From Bacillota bacterium (GTDB taxonomy: Bacteria; Bacillota; Clostridia; Acetivibrionales; DTU013), in the NCBI GenBank assembly GCA_023435745.1, contig JAEZMD010000002.1, forward strand, positions 124,001 to 188,000: 64,000 nucleotides of DNA, read 5' to 3'. Under the pieces are notes generated by a model that saw only the letters and a list, made by a program, of their open reading frames with translations, did not search any database and was not told where the DNA came from. Shown piece by piece: positions 57,474 to 64,000 of the stretch (the stretch's first letter is position 1; every line of letters begins with the position of its first letter). Made by a program: the position numbers and the translations under genes.

Positions 57474-58491
57474 CGCTGTTTACCTCATTTCTGAGAATGT
57501 GCTTCTTGCCCGGACGCTTGGCCATCTGCAGCACAAGCCCGATGAAGATCAGAATACCGGATGCAAGTTGGATGTAGAACGACGGAACGCCGATCAGAAT
57601 CAGGTTGCCGGAGATGAACCCCAGAAGAATGACGCCAAGAAGCGTACCGAGTGCGCTGCCGCGTGCCTTCGAGGAGTTGGCTGTGCCCAGAATGACAGCT
57701 GCGATGGATGTCAGCTCCTTACCGACCAGATCGGACGGAACAGGATAGCTGCAGCGGCCGATCGTATCGTGCAGAACAGCGCCGATGCCGCAGATGACGC
57801 CTGCGATGACGAAGACGAAGAACTGTACCCTGGAAACATTTATGCCAGCGCGTCTGGCCGCAGCAGGGTCAGCGCCGATGGCGTAGACCTGTCTGCCGAA
57901 GTTGGTGTAGGTCATGACGCAGTGCATGATGATATACATCACGATCATGAACAGAATCGTGATATGGAGCTGCGACTCAACGCCACTGCCGTAGGTCGCC
58001 GTGTGCAGGTATGTTGTGCTAAGCTTCTGAATACTGGCCGGCAGCTGATAGATGAACTTGGTGCTGATGAATGCCAGCATCATACCTTTCAGAATCGACT
58101 GTGTGCCAAGTGTTGCTATATACGGCTGAAGGCTCAGCTTGGAGATGAGCACCCAGTTAAAAATCTCAAGAACGATGGCAATAATAATCGCGCCTCCAAA
58201 GATGGCGATGGCAGGAAGGTCGATACCGAACCTGGTGCAGGTTAACATCATGATGTACGAACTGAATGCGCCGACCATGGCGTAGGACATATCGAACGCG
58301 CCGGAGCACATGACGATCATTATGGCCATTGCAAAGATTGCCTGCGTCGAGGAAGAACGAACCAGCGCATAGAAATTTGCCAGTGTAAATACCTCAGGAT
58401 TGATGACAGAGAACAGCGCTATGATCGCAATCAGGAGCAGGAACAGTCTCGTCTCGTTAATTTTGAGAATAGAACGCAGCTTCATTTTCAT
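57466..58491 (-). CDS. ABC sugar transporter permease (RbsC/AraH family)
   Basis: A 341-residue permease paralogous to the next one in the operon. Seen: CSGAFDMSYAMVGAFSSYIM near the middle of the first half and AVILGTANSSKARGSALGTL as coupling region. It overlaps the ATPase stop by 35 bp if the first ATG (58491) is used; ATG 58485 is an alternative. Two distinct permeases with one double ATPase are typical of the Lsr (AI-2) and some pentose systems. Confidence 0.92.
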   Translation of the reverse strand: MKMKLRSILKINETRLFLLLIAIIALFSVINPEVFTLANFYALVRSSSTQAIFAMAIMIVMCSGAFDMSYAMVGAFSSYIMMLTCTRFGIDLPAIAIFGGAIIIAIVLEIFNWVLISKLSLQPYIATLGTQSILKGMMLAFISTKFIYQLPASIQKLSTTYLHTATYGSGVESQLHITILFMIVMYIIMHCVMTYTNFGRQVYAIGADPAAARRAGINVSRVQFFVFVIAGVICGIGAVLHDTIGRCSYPVPSDLVGKELTSIAAVILGTANSSKARGSALGTLLGVILLGFISGNLILIGVPSFYIQLASGILIFIGLVLQMAKRPGKKHILRNEVNSDA

Positions 58492-60013
58492 TCAGGCACC
58501 CCTCATCCGATGCAAGGCTTGCCTCGATGCATTCCATCGTGGTATCCTTTACATCTGTTTCAATTTCAATTTTTCCGTCGCGCATGACCAGAACCCGGTT
58601 GCAGACCTGCATGATCTCATAAATATCGTCAGAGATCATGATGACGCCGATCTGCTTTTCCGTGGCTAAGTTACGGACAATTGCATGAATATCGCTCTTG
58701 GCTGCAACGTCAACTCCGACGGTTGGACAGTTCAGGATAAGAATTCTGGGATTGGCGGAGAGCCATTTAATCAAAACGATTTTCTGCTGGTTGCCGCCGG
58801 AGAGGGACTTGGCCGGATTTTCCGGAACCAGACCGCCGATGCTCATGGAGGAAAGTCCCTTTACCTTCTGCACATTTAGTGCCTTTTTATTCAAAAGACC
58901 AAACTTGTTCGCAAACTGTCCAATCAAGCGGGCGATGGAGTTATCTTCAATGCTTTGTTCAAGATGCAGACCCTCTGTCAGACGATCCTCCGGAACGTAG
59001 GCAATATCATACTTGAGAGCATCTTCCACAGATTTGAAAATGCCGACATCCTTGCCGCCAATGACGATGCTGCCGCTCTCTGCCGAGCGGATACCGAAAA
59101 GAGATTCGGCAAGTTCGCTGCGGCCGCAGCCGAGCAGGCCGGTGATGCCCAGAATCTCGCCAGGCCGCAGGACAAAGTTTATATTTTGGTAAGCTCCGCT
59201 CAGCGTGTAGTCACGGACTTCCATGAGCGGAGTTGCGCCCGAGTCTTCATAATTATAGGTTTCACTGCTAAATTTTTTGCCGGTCATATAATAGATGATT
59301 TCTTCTTTGGTCAGCTTGCGGTCGGACGTTCTGCCGTCGTACACATTCTTGCCATTACGCATGATTGTGATGCTGTCGCAGATCTCGAGAACCTCTTCAA
59401 GCTTATGTGACACGAAAATGACCGACATGCCAATACGCTTTAAGTCTTTTACGATTTCAAACAGACGCTTGACCTCGTTCATGGTCAGAGTCGTCGTCGG
59501 TTCATCCATAACCAGAAGCTTGCAGTCCTGAACCAGTGCGCGGCAAATTGCAATCATCTGCTTCTGGGCAACATTCAGGTCAGAAACATAGCAGTCGGGG
59601 TCGATAATTACATTGATGCGCCGCAGCGTTTCAATTGCTTTCTCACGGATCATTTTTCTGTTAATAAACGGTTTTTTACACGCGACGGTGGAATACATCA
59701 TGATGTTTTCTGCGACCGTCATATTGGGAAACAGAGAAAAGTCCTGATAAATGACCTGAATACCCTCGGCGATCGATTCGGACGGAGAAATATGCTTATA
59801 GTTTTTACCATTGATAGATAGTTCTCCGGCGTCAAATCCATGGAAGCCGGAGATGACCTTGATCATGGTCGATTTTCCGCAGCCGTTTTCACCGACGAGG
59901 CAGCGTACTTCACCGTCGTCAATCGAAAAATTCATGCCGTCCATTGCGGTGACACCGAAGAATGCCTTGTACATATTTTTGATTGTCACGATACTGTTCA
60001 AATCGCTCACCAC
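58457..60013 (-). CDS. ABC sugar transporter ATP-binding protein (RbsA/LsrA type)
   Basis: A 518-residue protein with two ATPase domains. Walker A motifs are GENGCGKST in the first and GLLGCGRSE in the second, which lacks Lys as usual in the family. Signature motifs: Leu-Asn-Val-Ala-Gln-Lys-Gln in the first and LSGGNQQKIVLIKW in the second. Start uncertain: GTG 60013 or 60010, or TTG 60001, which lies well behind an AAGGTGGTGAG stretch. It is 75 bp after the binding-protein gene, with a hairpin between. Confidence 0.92.
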   Translation of the reverse strand: MVSDLNSIVTIKNMYKAFFGVTAMDGMNFSIDDGEVRCLVGENGCGKSTMIKVISGFHGFDAGELSINGKNYKHISPSESIAEGIQVIYQDFSLFPNMTVAENIMMYSTVACKKPFINRKMIREKAIETLRRINVIIDPDCYVSDLNVAQKQMIAICRALVQDCKLLVMDEPTTTLTMNEVKRLFEIVKDLKRIGMSVIFVSHKLEEVLEICDSITIMRNGKNVYDGRTSDRKLTKEEIIYYMTGKKFSSETYNYEDSGATPLMEVRDYTLSGAYQNINFVLRPGEILGITGLLGCGRSELAESLFGIRSAESGSIVIGGKDVGIFKSVEDALKYDIAYVPEDRLTEGLHLEQSIEDNSIARLIGQFANKFGLLNKKALNVQKVKGLSSMSIGGLVPENPAKSLSGGNQQKIVLIKWLSANPRILILNCPTVGVDVAAKSDIHAIVRNLATEKQIGVIMISDDIYEIMQVCNRVLVMRDGKIEIETDVKDTTMECIEASLASDEGCLNENEAAFYSQN

Positions 60014-60031
60014 CTTAGAAATGTAGGTCTT

Positions 60032-60071
60032 GGAAACAGGCAGGGCATATGGTGTATGCCCCGCCTGTTCC
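60032..60071 (-). promoter_or_regulatory. Hairpin between binding-protein and ATPase genes
   Basis: Arms 60032-60049 and 60055-60071 pair with two single-base bulges, loop of five. No U-run follows. In ABC operons such stems protect the binding-protein mRNA or cause partial termination, giving more binding protein than ATPase. Confidence 0.7.
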
Positions 60072-60088
60072 GAAGGTATAGGTATGAA

Positions 60089-61147
60089 TTAGAAATTGTA
60101 GTCTGCCATGTTCTCAAGTGTGCCGTCAAACCATGCAGAGCCGTAAAGGATATTGCCTTTCAAAGTACAGTGTTCGAAGCCGGGAACACCCAGATCGACG
60201 CCATCGGTGATTTCCTTGCCTTCCTTGACCATGACGCCCAGAGCGCACATAGCCTGACCGGCAATAGCGGGATCCCATGCGGTGAAGACCTTGATGGTGC
60301 CATTTTTCAAATACTGCTCGCAGCAGGAAACGAGGCAGGTGCCGGTAACAGCAATTTTGCCAGCCTTGCCAGCTTCTTCAACTGCCATTGCGATTCCTGG
60401 AGGGTCAACCATGTCGCAGCCAATAAAGCCCGCAACATCGGGATATGCAGCTATAACTTCCTTGGCAATCTTGTAAGAGCCTTCGCCAGAGCCGCCGCCT
60501 GCAGCAGACTCAACGGGATCGCAGACCTGATACATATCAGGATATGCTTCTTCCTGACGCTTGATGGCGCCGGCAACCCACTGCTGGTGAGAGGTCATGG
60601 TGTAGGAACCCATCATCAGGCAATAGCCGCCCTTTTTGCCCATCTGTTCAGCGAGCAGATCCATCATGTGTGCACCATAATCTTCGTTGACGAAAGCTTC
60701 AATATCATAGTCGACATTTTTCATACCTTCGGCTTCGTGGCTGATGACAACCAGGCCAGCCTCGCGGGCCTTTGCCAAGGTGGTCTCACAAGCGGCGGGG
60801 TCTGACGGAATGACAGTGATGATGTCAACGTCTGAAGAGATGCAGTCTTCGATGGTAGCAATCTGCACAGCGGTATCATCATCGCCTGCAGGACCGGCCT
60901 GATAGACTTCATTGCCGGTTTCTTCCATGAACTTGTCATTGCCTGCCTTCATGCGGTCCCACCATTCAATGCCGATGCACTTCGGGGTGTTGGCGATGAG
61001 ATAGGTCTGACCTTCCTTGACAGCGGGTTCAGCCTCTGCTGCAGGAGCTGTTTCTGCATTTGCGGATTCGCTCGCAGGCGGCTTACCGCAACCAGCAATC
61101 ATGGTTACAAGTATTGCGATAACGAGTAGTAGCGAAAGTTTTTTCAT
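60089..61147 (-). CDS. Sugar-type ABC substrate-binding lipoprotein (LsrB/RhaS-like)
   Basis: A 352-residue lipoprotein: signal ~1-18, lipobox Met-Ile-Ala-Gly-Cys, an Ala/Glu-rich linker and a Peripla_BP_4 domain. The segments ISSDVDIITVIPSDP, AYPDVAGFIGCDM and an Asp-Leu-Gly-Val-Pro-Gly near the end, together with a C-terminal Ala-Asp-Tyr-Asn-Phe, resemble LsrB and RhaS type proteins. First gene of the operon, with AGGAGG before ATG. It supplies the ligand to the two permeases. The ligand cannot be named from sequence; AI-2, rhamnose and other sugar-like compounds are possible. Confidence 0.92.
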   Translation of the reverse strand: MKKLSLLLVIAILVTMIAGCGKPPASESANAETAPAAEAEPAVKEGQTYLIANTPKCIGIEWWDRMKAGNDKFMEETGNEVYQAGPAGDDDTAVQIATIEDCISSDVDIITVIPSDPAACETTLAKAREAGLVVISHEAEGMKNVDYDIEAFVNEDYGAHMMDLLAEQMGKKGGYCLMMGSYTMTSHQQWVAGAIKRQEEAYPDMYQVCDPVESAAGGGSGEGSYKIAKEVIAAYPDVAGFIGCDMVDPPGIAMAVEEAGKAGKIAVTGTCLVSCCEQYLKNGTIKVFTAWDPAIAGQAMCALGVMVKEGKEITDGVDLGVPGFEHCTLKGNILYGSAWFDGTLENMADYNF

Positions 61148-61200
61148 TGTTTATCCTCCTCTCTGTTCTACCATAGGCACTTACCTCTGGCGATGGGTGA

Positions 61201-61229
61201 ATTATAGCGAGTTGCTTTTTTGTTTGCAA
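61201..61229 (-). promoter_or_regulatory. Promoter of the leftward sugar/peptide operon with inverted-repeat operator
   Basis: On the minus strand TTGCAA (61224-61229), 17 bp, TATAAT (61201-61206). GTTGC (61211-61215) and GCAAC (61226-61230) form an inverted repeat across -35 and spacer, a likely operator, perhaps for the DeoR protein of the operon. Confidence 0.75.
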
Positions 61230-61230
61230 C

Positions 61231-61619
61231 TTCACTTTCTTTTTCTTCTCTCAGCTTTCAAACCACATTCTGGATAAGCACTGGAATGTTTTACAATTTA
61301 AAAGTTTATACGTATGGAATTTTGCGGAAGACTTGGGGAATAATCCTGAAGACGGACGAAAAAATGTGAAAAATCACGAAATATATCCGAAAAAATTGTG
61401 CAGATTGCTATTATTTTAAATCGGCTTTTTGGGGTGATGAAAACCGAAAAAAGAAAGTAAAGCAAAGCCGTATTGCTTATTTTATGTTGTGTAATATTTC
61501 TCTTTGCTTGCGTATAATTTCCTTTCAGCTCGATTTTGCCATCCGCAGGACAAAAAAGCAGAAGAAAACATACAAGAATGGAGAGCAGAATGCGTAAATA
61601 CGTCTGGCGAAATATCCTT
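61231..61619. other. Gap without supported gene
   Basis: About 390 bp, AT-rich, with a 120-residue minus-strand frame (61298-61660) that runs into the L,D-transpeptidase gene in a different frame, has no ribosome site and no recognisable content. Base use here returns to that of the rest of the chromosome, so the right border of the island lies in or near this gap. Confidence 0.5.
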
Positions 61620-62528
61620 TTAGTTGAGAAACGTCCCCTCATCCGGGCCTGCTTCGGCATGCAGGCTGTATTCCGGTTGCTCGATGCCCCATTCCTTCAA
61701 TTTCTCTTTCGTGCCGATCCAGACGGGGGCGGATTCCGGCACTACGGTAAAGAGCTGTTCCACGTCGGAGTTGATCATCCTGATACAGCCATGCGAGACA
61801 TTTGTTCCGATGGAGTAGGGGCTGTTGTTTCCGTGTATACCCAGGGTACCGCCATCCTTGTATGAAAGCCCCATCCATCTATACCCCAGAGGATTTTGCG
61901 GAATGCCGCCCTTGACGGGCTTTGCGTATCCGCCGCCGCCCCACGCGGGGTTGACGACCTTGCTGACCACGGTGAATTTACCGTGGGGCGTAAGGGAAGG
62001 AGGGTTGCCTACTGCTACCGGATACTTTTGCAGCACCTTTTTATTTTCATATAAAGTGAGTATTCTTTTAGTTTTATTGATTGTGATCCATTTTCCCTCT
62101 GTGGGAGGAGACTCAATCTGATCTTCACAGCCGATAGTGCCTGTCACCAGCTGCTTTACCAGGATTTCAAGACACTGGTCGTTCCACTTGCCATCCGCTT
62201 TAAGATTACAGCTGCTTTGAAACCGCAGAACTGCATTTCTGAGATTCAATTTTGAGTCTGTGGTCTCGTCCTTGTAGAAGCCCAGCTTTTTCAGTTCTTC
62301 CTCATAATCCAGTTTCTCTATATCGATTTCCGGCTCTGCAGTGTTTTCGATACCTGCCTCAGACAGAAAGCCAGGAAGATCTGAATGAAGCCGTTCAGTC
62401 GCAGCCTGCACACCATGGGCCTGTACCTCCAGGTACACCTGCTGTAGAAACCGAGGATCTGATGTGACCGGTACACCTGACTGATATAGTGAAAGAAGCA
62501 GGCAAAGCAGTGTTATGATATGCAGCAT
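61620..62528 (-). CDS. L,D-transpeptidase (YkuD) with peptidoglycan-binding-like region
   Basis: A 302-residue exported protein: N-terminal signal (~1-17), a region with an Arg-Phe-Gln-Ser-Ser-Cys-Asn-Leu-Lys-Ala-Asp-Gly-Lys-Trp-Asn-Asp segment (~110-130) like a PG_binding_1 repeat, and a YkuD domain with LGIHGNN and VSHGCIRM (catalytic Cys248). It crosslinks peptidoglycan 3-3 or attaches proteins to it, outside the membrane. It is transcribed away from the divergent MFS gene, 124 bp apart. Confidence 0.93.
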   Translation of the reverse strand: MLHIITLLCLLLSLYQSGVPVTSDPRFLQQVYLEVQAHGVQAATERLHSDLPGFLSEAGIENTAEPEIDIEKLDYEEELKKLGFYKDETTDSKLNLRNAVLRFQSSCNLKADGKWNDQCLEILVKQLVTGTIGCEDQIESPPTEGKWITINKTKRILTLYENKKVLQKYPVAVGNPPSLTPHGKFTVVSKVVNPAWGGGGYAKPVKGGIPQNPLGYRWMGLSYKDGGTLGIHGNNSPYSIGTNVSHGCIRMINSDVEQLFTVVPESAPVWIGTKEKLKEWGIEQPEYSLHAEAGPDEGTFLN

Positions 62529-62652
62529 GTCAACCCTCCAACGTTAAATATATATGAGGAGGGATAAGGCGAATATGACTATGTCCTATGGAAATAGTGT
62601 CAGAAACATGCTATAGTTAGGAAAGACAAAATTCGACAGGTGAGAAGCGATT

Positions 62653-63864
62653 ATGCTAAATAGATTGGTTGAACGTTTGAAGGCTTACGACAGACAATTC
62701 CTGCTCTTTCTTTTGGTTGGAGTTTTTTTGGGACTCGGGCAAAGTGTTGACGGCTCTACGATGAATAATTTCCTCAAGGACGAGTTTGACATGATGATAC
62801 TGCAGCGGTCTGCACTGGAGCTTCCGCGCGAGCTTCCGGGTTTTTTGGTATTTATCATCGTGGGATCCTTATATTCACTGGGGGATGTCAGGATCGCGGC
62901 GATCGCAAATATGCTTGCGGCTGCGGGCATGCTGCTGCTGGGGTTGATTCCTCCGGTATACGCATTTGCAGTGATCTGTATTTTCATTTATAGTTCGGGC
63001 CAGCACATCTATATGCCGCTGTCCAATTCCATTGCCATGAATTTTGCAAATGACGGGAGACTTGGCAGAAAGCTTGGGCAGGTGAGTGCGGCCAATACTG
63101 CGGCTCTTGTATTCGGAAGCGCTGTTTTGTTTGTGATCTTCCGGTTTGTTAAGGTGAGCTATACAGTGACATTCATCTTCGGTGCTATTGCATTTTTTAC
63201 TGCATCAGTTCTGCTGCTCTTTATGAAATCCCATAAGCGCGAGCGAACCAGGAAGAGGTTCGTATTTAAAAAGGAATATAAGCTGTTTTATGTGCTCAGC
63301 GTGCTGTACGGCGCCAGAAAGCAGATATTTATCACGTTCGGTCCCTGGGTGCTGATAGACATTTATGGTCAGAAGGTTGCGACAATGACGCTTCTGTTCT
63401 TCATCATTTCTGTTGTCTCGATCGCATTCAAGCCGTTTTTAGGCCACATGATCGATAAGATCGGAGAAAAGAAGGTACTGGGCATCGAGGCATTTACCCT
63501 TTTCTTTGTGTGTCTGGGCTACAGTACTGCTGATCTTATTTTGCCGTTTCAGGGAGCGGTGATTCTGATCTGTATATGTTATGTGCTGGATCAGCTGTCA
63601 AGCGCCGTGGCTATGGCACGGGCAACCTATCTGAGAAAGATTGCAGTCAATGAGGATGAGGTTTCTTCAACGCTTTCCCTGGGTATCAGCATCGACCATA
63701 TCATGTCCATGTCCCTGCCTGTCATTGGAGGCCTTGTGTGGTACGGCAGCGGCAGCAACGGCTACAAGTACGTTTTTCTTGGAGGGGCGGTCATAGCGAT
63801 ATTAAACTATATTGCCACCAGATACATTAAAACAGGAGAGCCGACAGATATGCAGGAGGCATAA
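62653..63864 (+). CDS. Major facilitator superfamily transporter
   Basis: A 403-residue membrane protein with twelve predicted helices in two halves, joined by a basic loop (Lys-Ser-His-Lys-Arg-Glu-Arg) near residue 195. A Gly-His-Met-Ile-Asp-Lys-Ile-Gly-Glu-Lys-Lys stretch in the second half is the MFS motif A equivalent. The first half has an unusual Asn-Asn-Phe-Leu-Lys-Asp-Glu-Phe-Asp near the N-terminus. No substrate can be assigned. It begins after a GACAGGTGAGAAGCG stretch. Confidence 0.85.
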   Translation: MLNRLVERLKAYDRQFLLFLLVGVFLGLGQSVDGSTMNNFLKDEFDMMILQRSALELPRELPGFLVFIIVGSLYSLGDVRIAAIANMLAAAGMLLLGLIPPVYAFAVICIFIYSSGQHIYMPLSNSIAMNFANDGRLGRKLGQVSAANTAALVFGSAVLFVIFRFVKVSYTVTFIFGAIAFFTASVLLLFMKSHKRERTRKRFVFKKEYKLFYVLSVLYGARKQIFITFGPWVLIDIYGQKVATMTLLFFIISVVSIAFKPFLGHMIDKIGEKKVLGIEAFTLFFVCLGYSTADLILPFQGAVILICICYVLDQLSSAVAMARATYLRKIAVNEDEVSSTLSLGISIDHIMSMSLPVIGGLVWYGSGSNGYKYVFLGGAVIAILNYIATRYIKTGEPTDMQEA

Positions 63865-63904
63865 AAAGGAGCGGATATGCTTCGGAGAAGGGCTGTAAAC
63901 GGAA

Positions 63905-63932
63905 ATACAGAGCCCCTGTTGGAGCTCTGTAT
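63905..63932 (-). terminator. Inverted repeat, possible terminator
   Basis: ATACAGAGC / GCTCTGTAT, 9-bp perfect stem with ten bases between. It follows directly after the stop of the partial minus-strand frame and is ~40 bp after the MFS gene; the T-tract is short on either side. Confidence 0.45.
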
Positions 63933-63934
63933 CA

Positions 63935-64000
63935 TCACACTGGTATTATTTTATCCGGGTCAAACAAAAGAGAGTCGTTCATCGAACGAGTAAGCTTATT
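63935..64000 (-). CDS. Possible 3' end of a leftward gene at the window edge
   Basis: On the minus strand the frame is open from the window edge to a TGA at 63935-63937 and ends Ser-Met-Asn-Asp-Ser-Leu-Leu-Phe-Asp-Pro-Asp-Lys-Ile-Ile-Pro-Val. The composition is coding-like and an inverted repeat follows, but only ~21 codons are visible. Confidence 0.3.
   Translation of the reverse strand, partial: NKLTRSMNDSLLFDPDKIIPV

Noticed and set aside
57346..58245. 299-residue plus-strand frame across the two permease genes
   Set aside because: Both permeases have clear helices and family motifs on the minus strand; the plus frame has no recognisable content.
61298..61660. 120-residue minus-strand gene downstream of the L,D-transpeptidase
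   Set aside because: It overlaps the transpeptidase in another frame, has no ribosome site and no recognisable domain.

Overview
The window reads as chromosome from a Gram-positive, endospore-forming anaerobe of the class Clostridia. The evidence is spoIIP, remA, the lepA-hemW-hrcA-grpE-dnaK-dnaJ-prmA-rsmE gene order with a perfect CIRCE operator, a dimeric-type glycyl-tRNA synthetase, pyruvate phosphate dikinase and many low-GC promoters. I cannot name a genus from sequence alone.

Left part (1-15556), one strand and tightly packed: the end of what looks like an extracellular contractile injection system (eCIS) locus. It holds a gene cut by the window edge, a PAAR-like DUF4280 spike-tip protein, a membrane protein with two extracellular sensor modules, a GNAT acetyltransferase, an orphan ABC-type binding lipoprotein, a 976-residue DUF4157 protein whose C-terminal part looks like an atypical kinase (a candidate injected effector), a sensor-MFS fusion related to the first sensor protein, and a 2048-residue hybrid histidine kinase with an N-terminal pseudokinase. 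Sensing and signalling genes are unusually dense around the presumed injection components.

Middle part (15766-35577): spoIIP, a small membrane protein, DUF4180, a DUF6323/DUF6179 pair, a decayed endonuclease gene with traces of a second copy, then the housekeeping block lepA, hemW, hrcA-grpE-dnaK-dnaJ (heat shock), prmA-rsmE, yicC, remA, rpoZ, coaBC and glyS. gmk is missing from its usual place between remA and rpoZ. Short tandem repeats recur in linkers and intergenic gaps.

35782-43035: a flavin-based extracellular electron transfer (EET) type locus: NDH-2 fused to a DoxX-like membrane domain, polyprenyl synthase, UbiA prenyltransferase, NusG-II protein (EetA-like), Gx transporter (EetB-like), a two-domain lipoprotein and ApbE flavin transferase (FmnB-like). 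Together they would make a dedicated quinone, reduce it with NADH and pass electrons to flavinylated surface protein. The lipoprotein lacks a standard flavinylation motif. After it come ppdK, a degenerate GGDEF-EAL protein, an AEC transporter and a tRNA-Gln(CTG).

49410-61147: a catabolic island with a visibly different base and codon style (many CGC/CGT arginine codons instead of AGA/AGG), just downstream of the tRNA. It has an M29 aminopeptidase facing a nine-gene leftward operon: LsrB/RhaS-like sugar-type ABC importer, DeoR regulator, M42 aminopeptidase, FGGY kinase, BtpA-family protein and BCCT transporter. A strong promoter with an inverted repeat precedes the binding-protein gene. The substrate is unknown. 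The window ends with an L,D-transpeptidase, an MFS permease and probably the 3' tip of a leftward gene.
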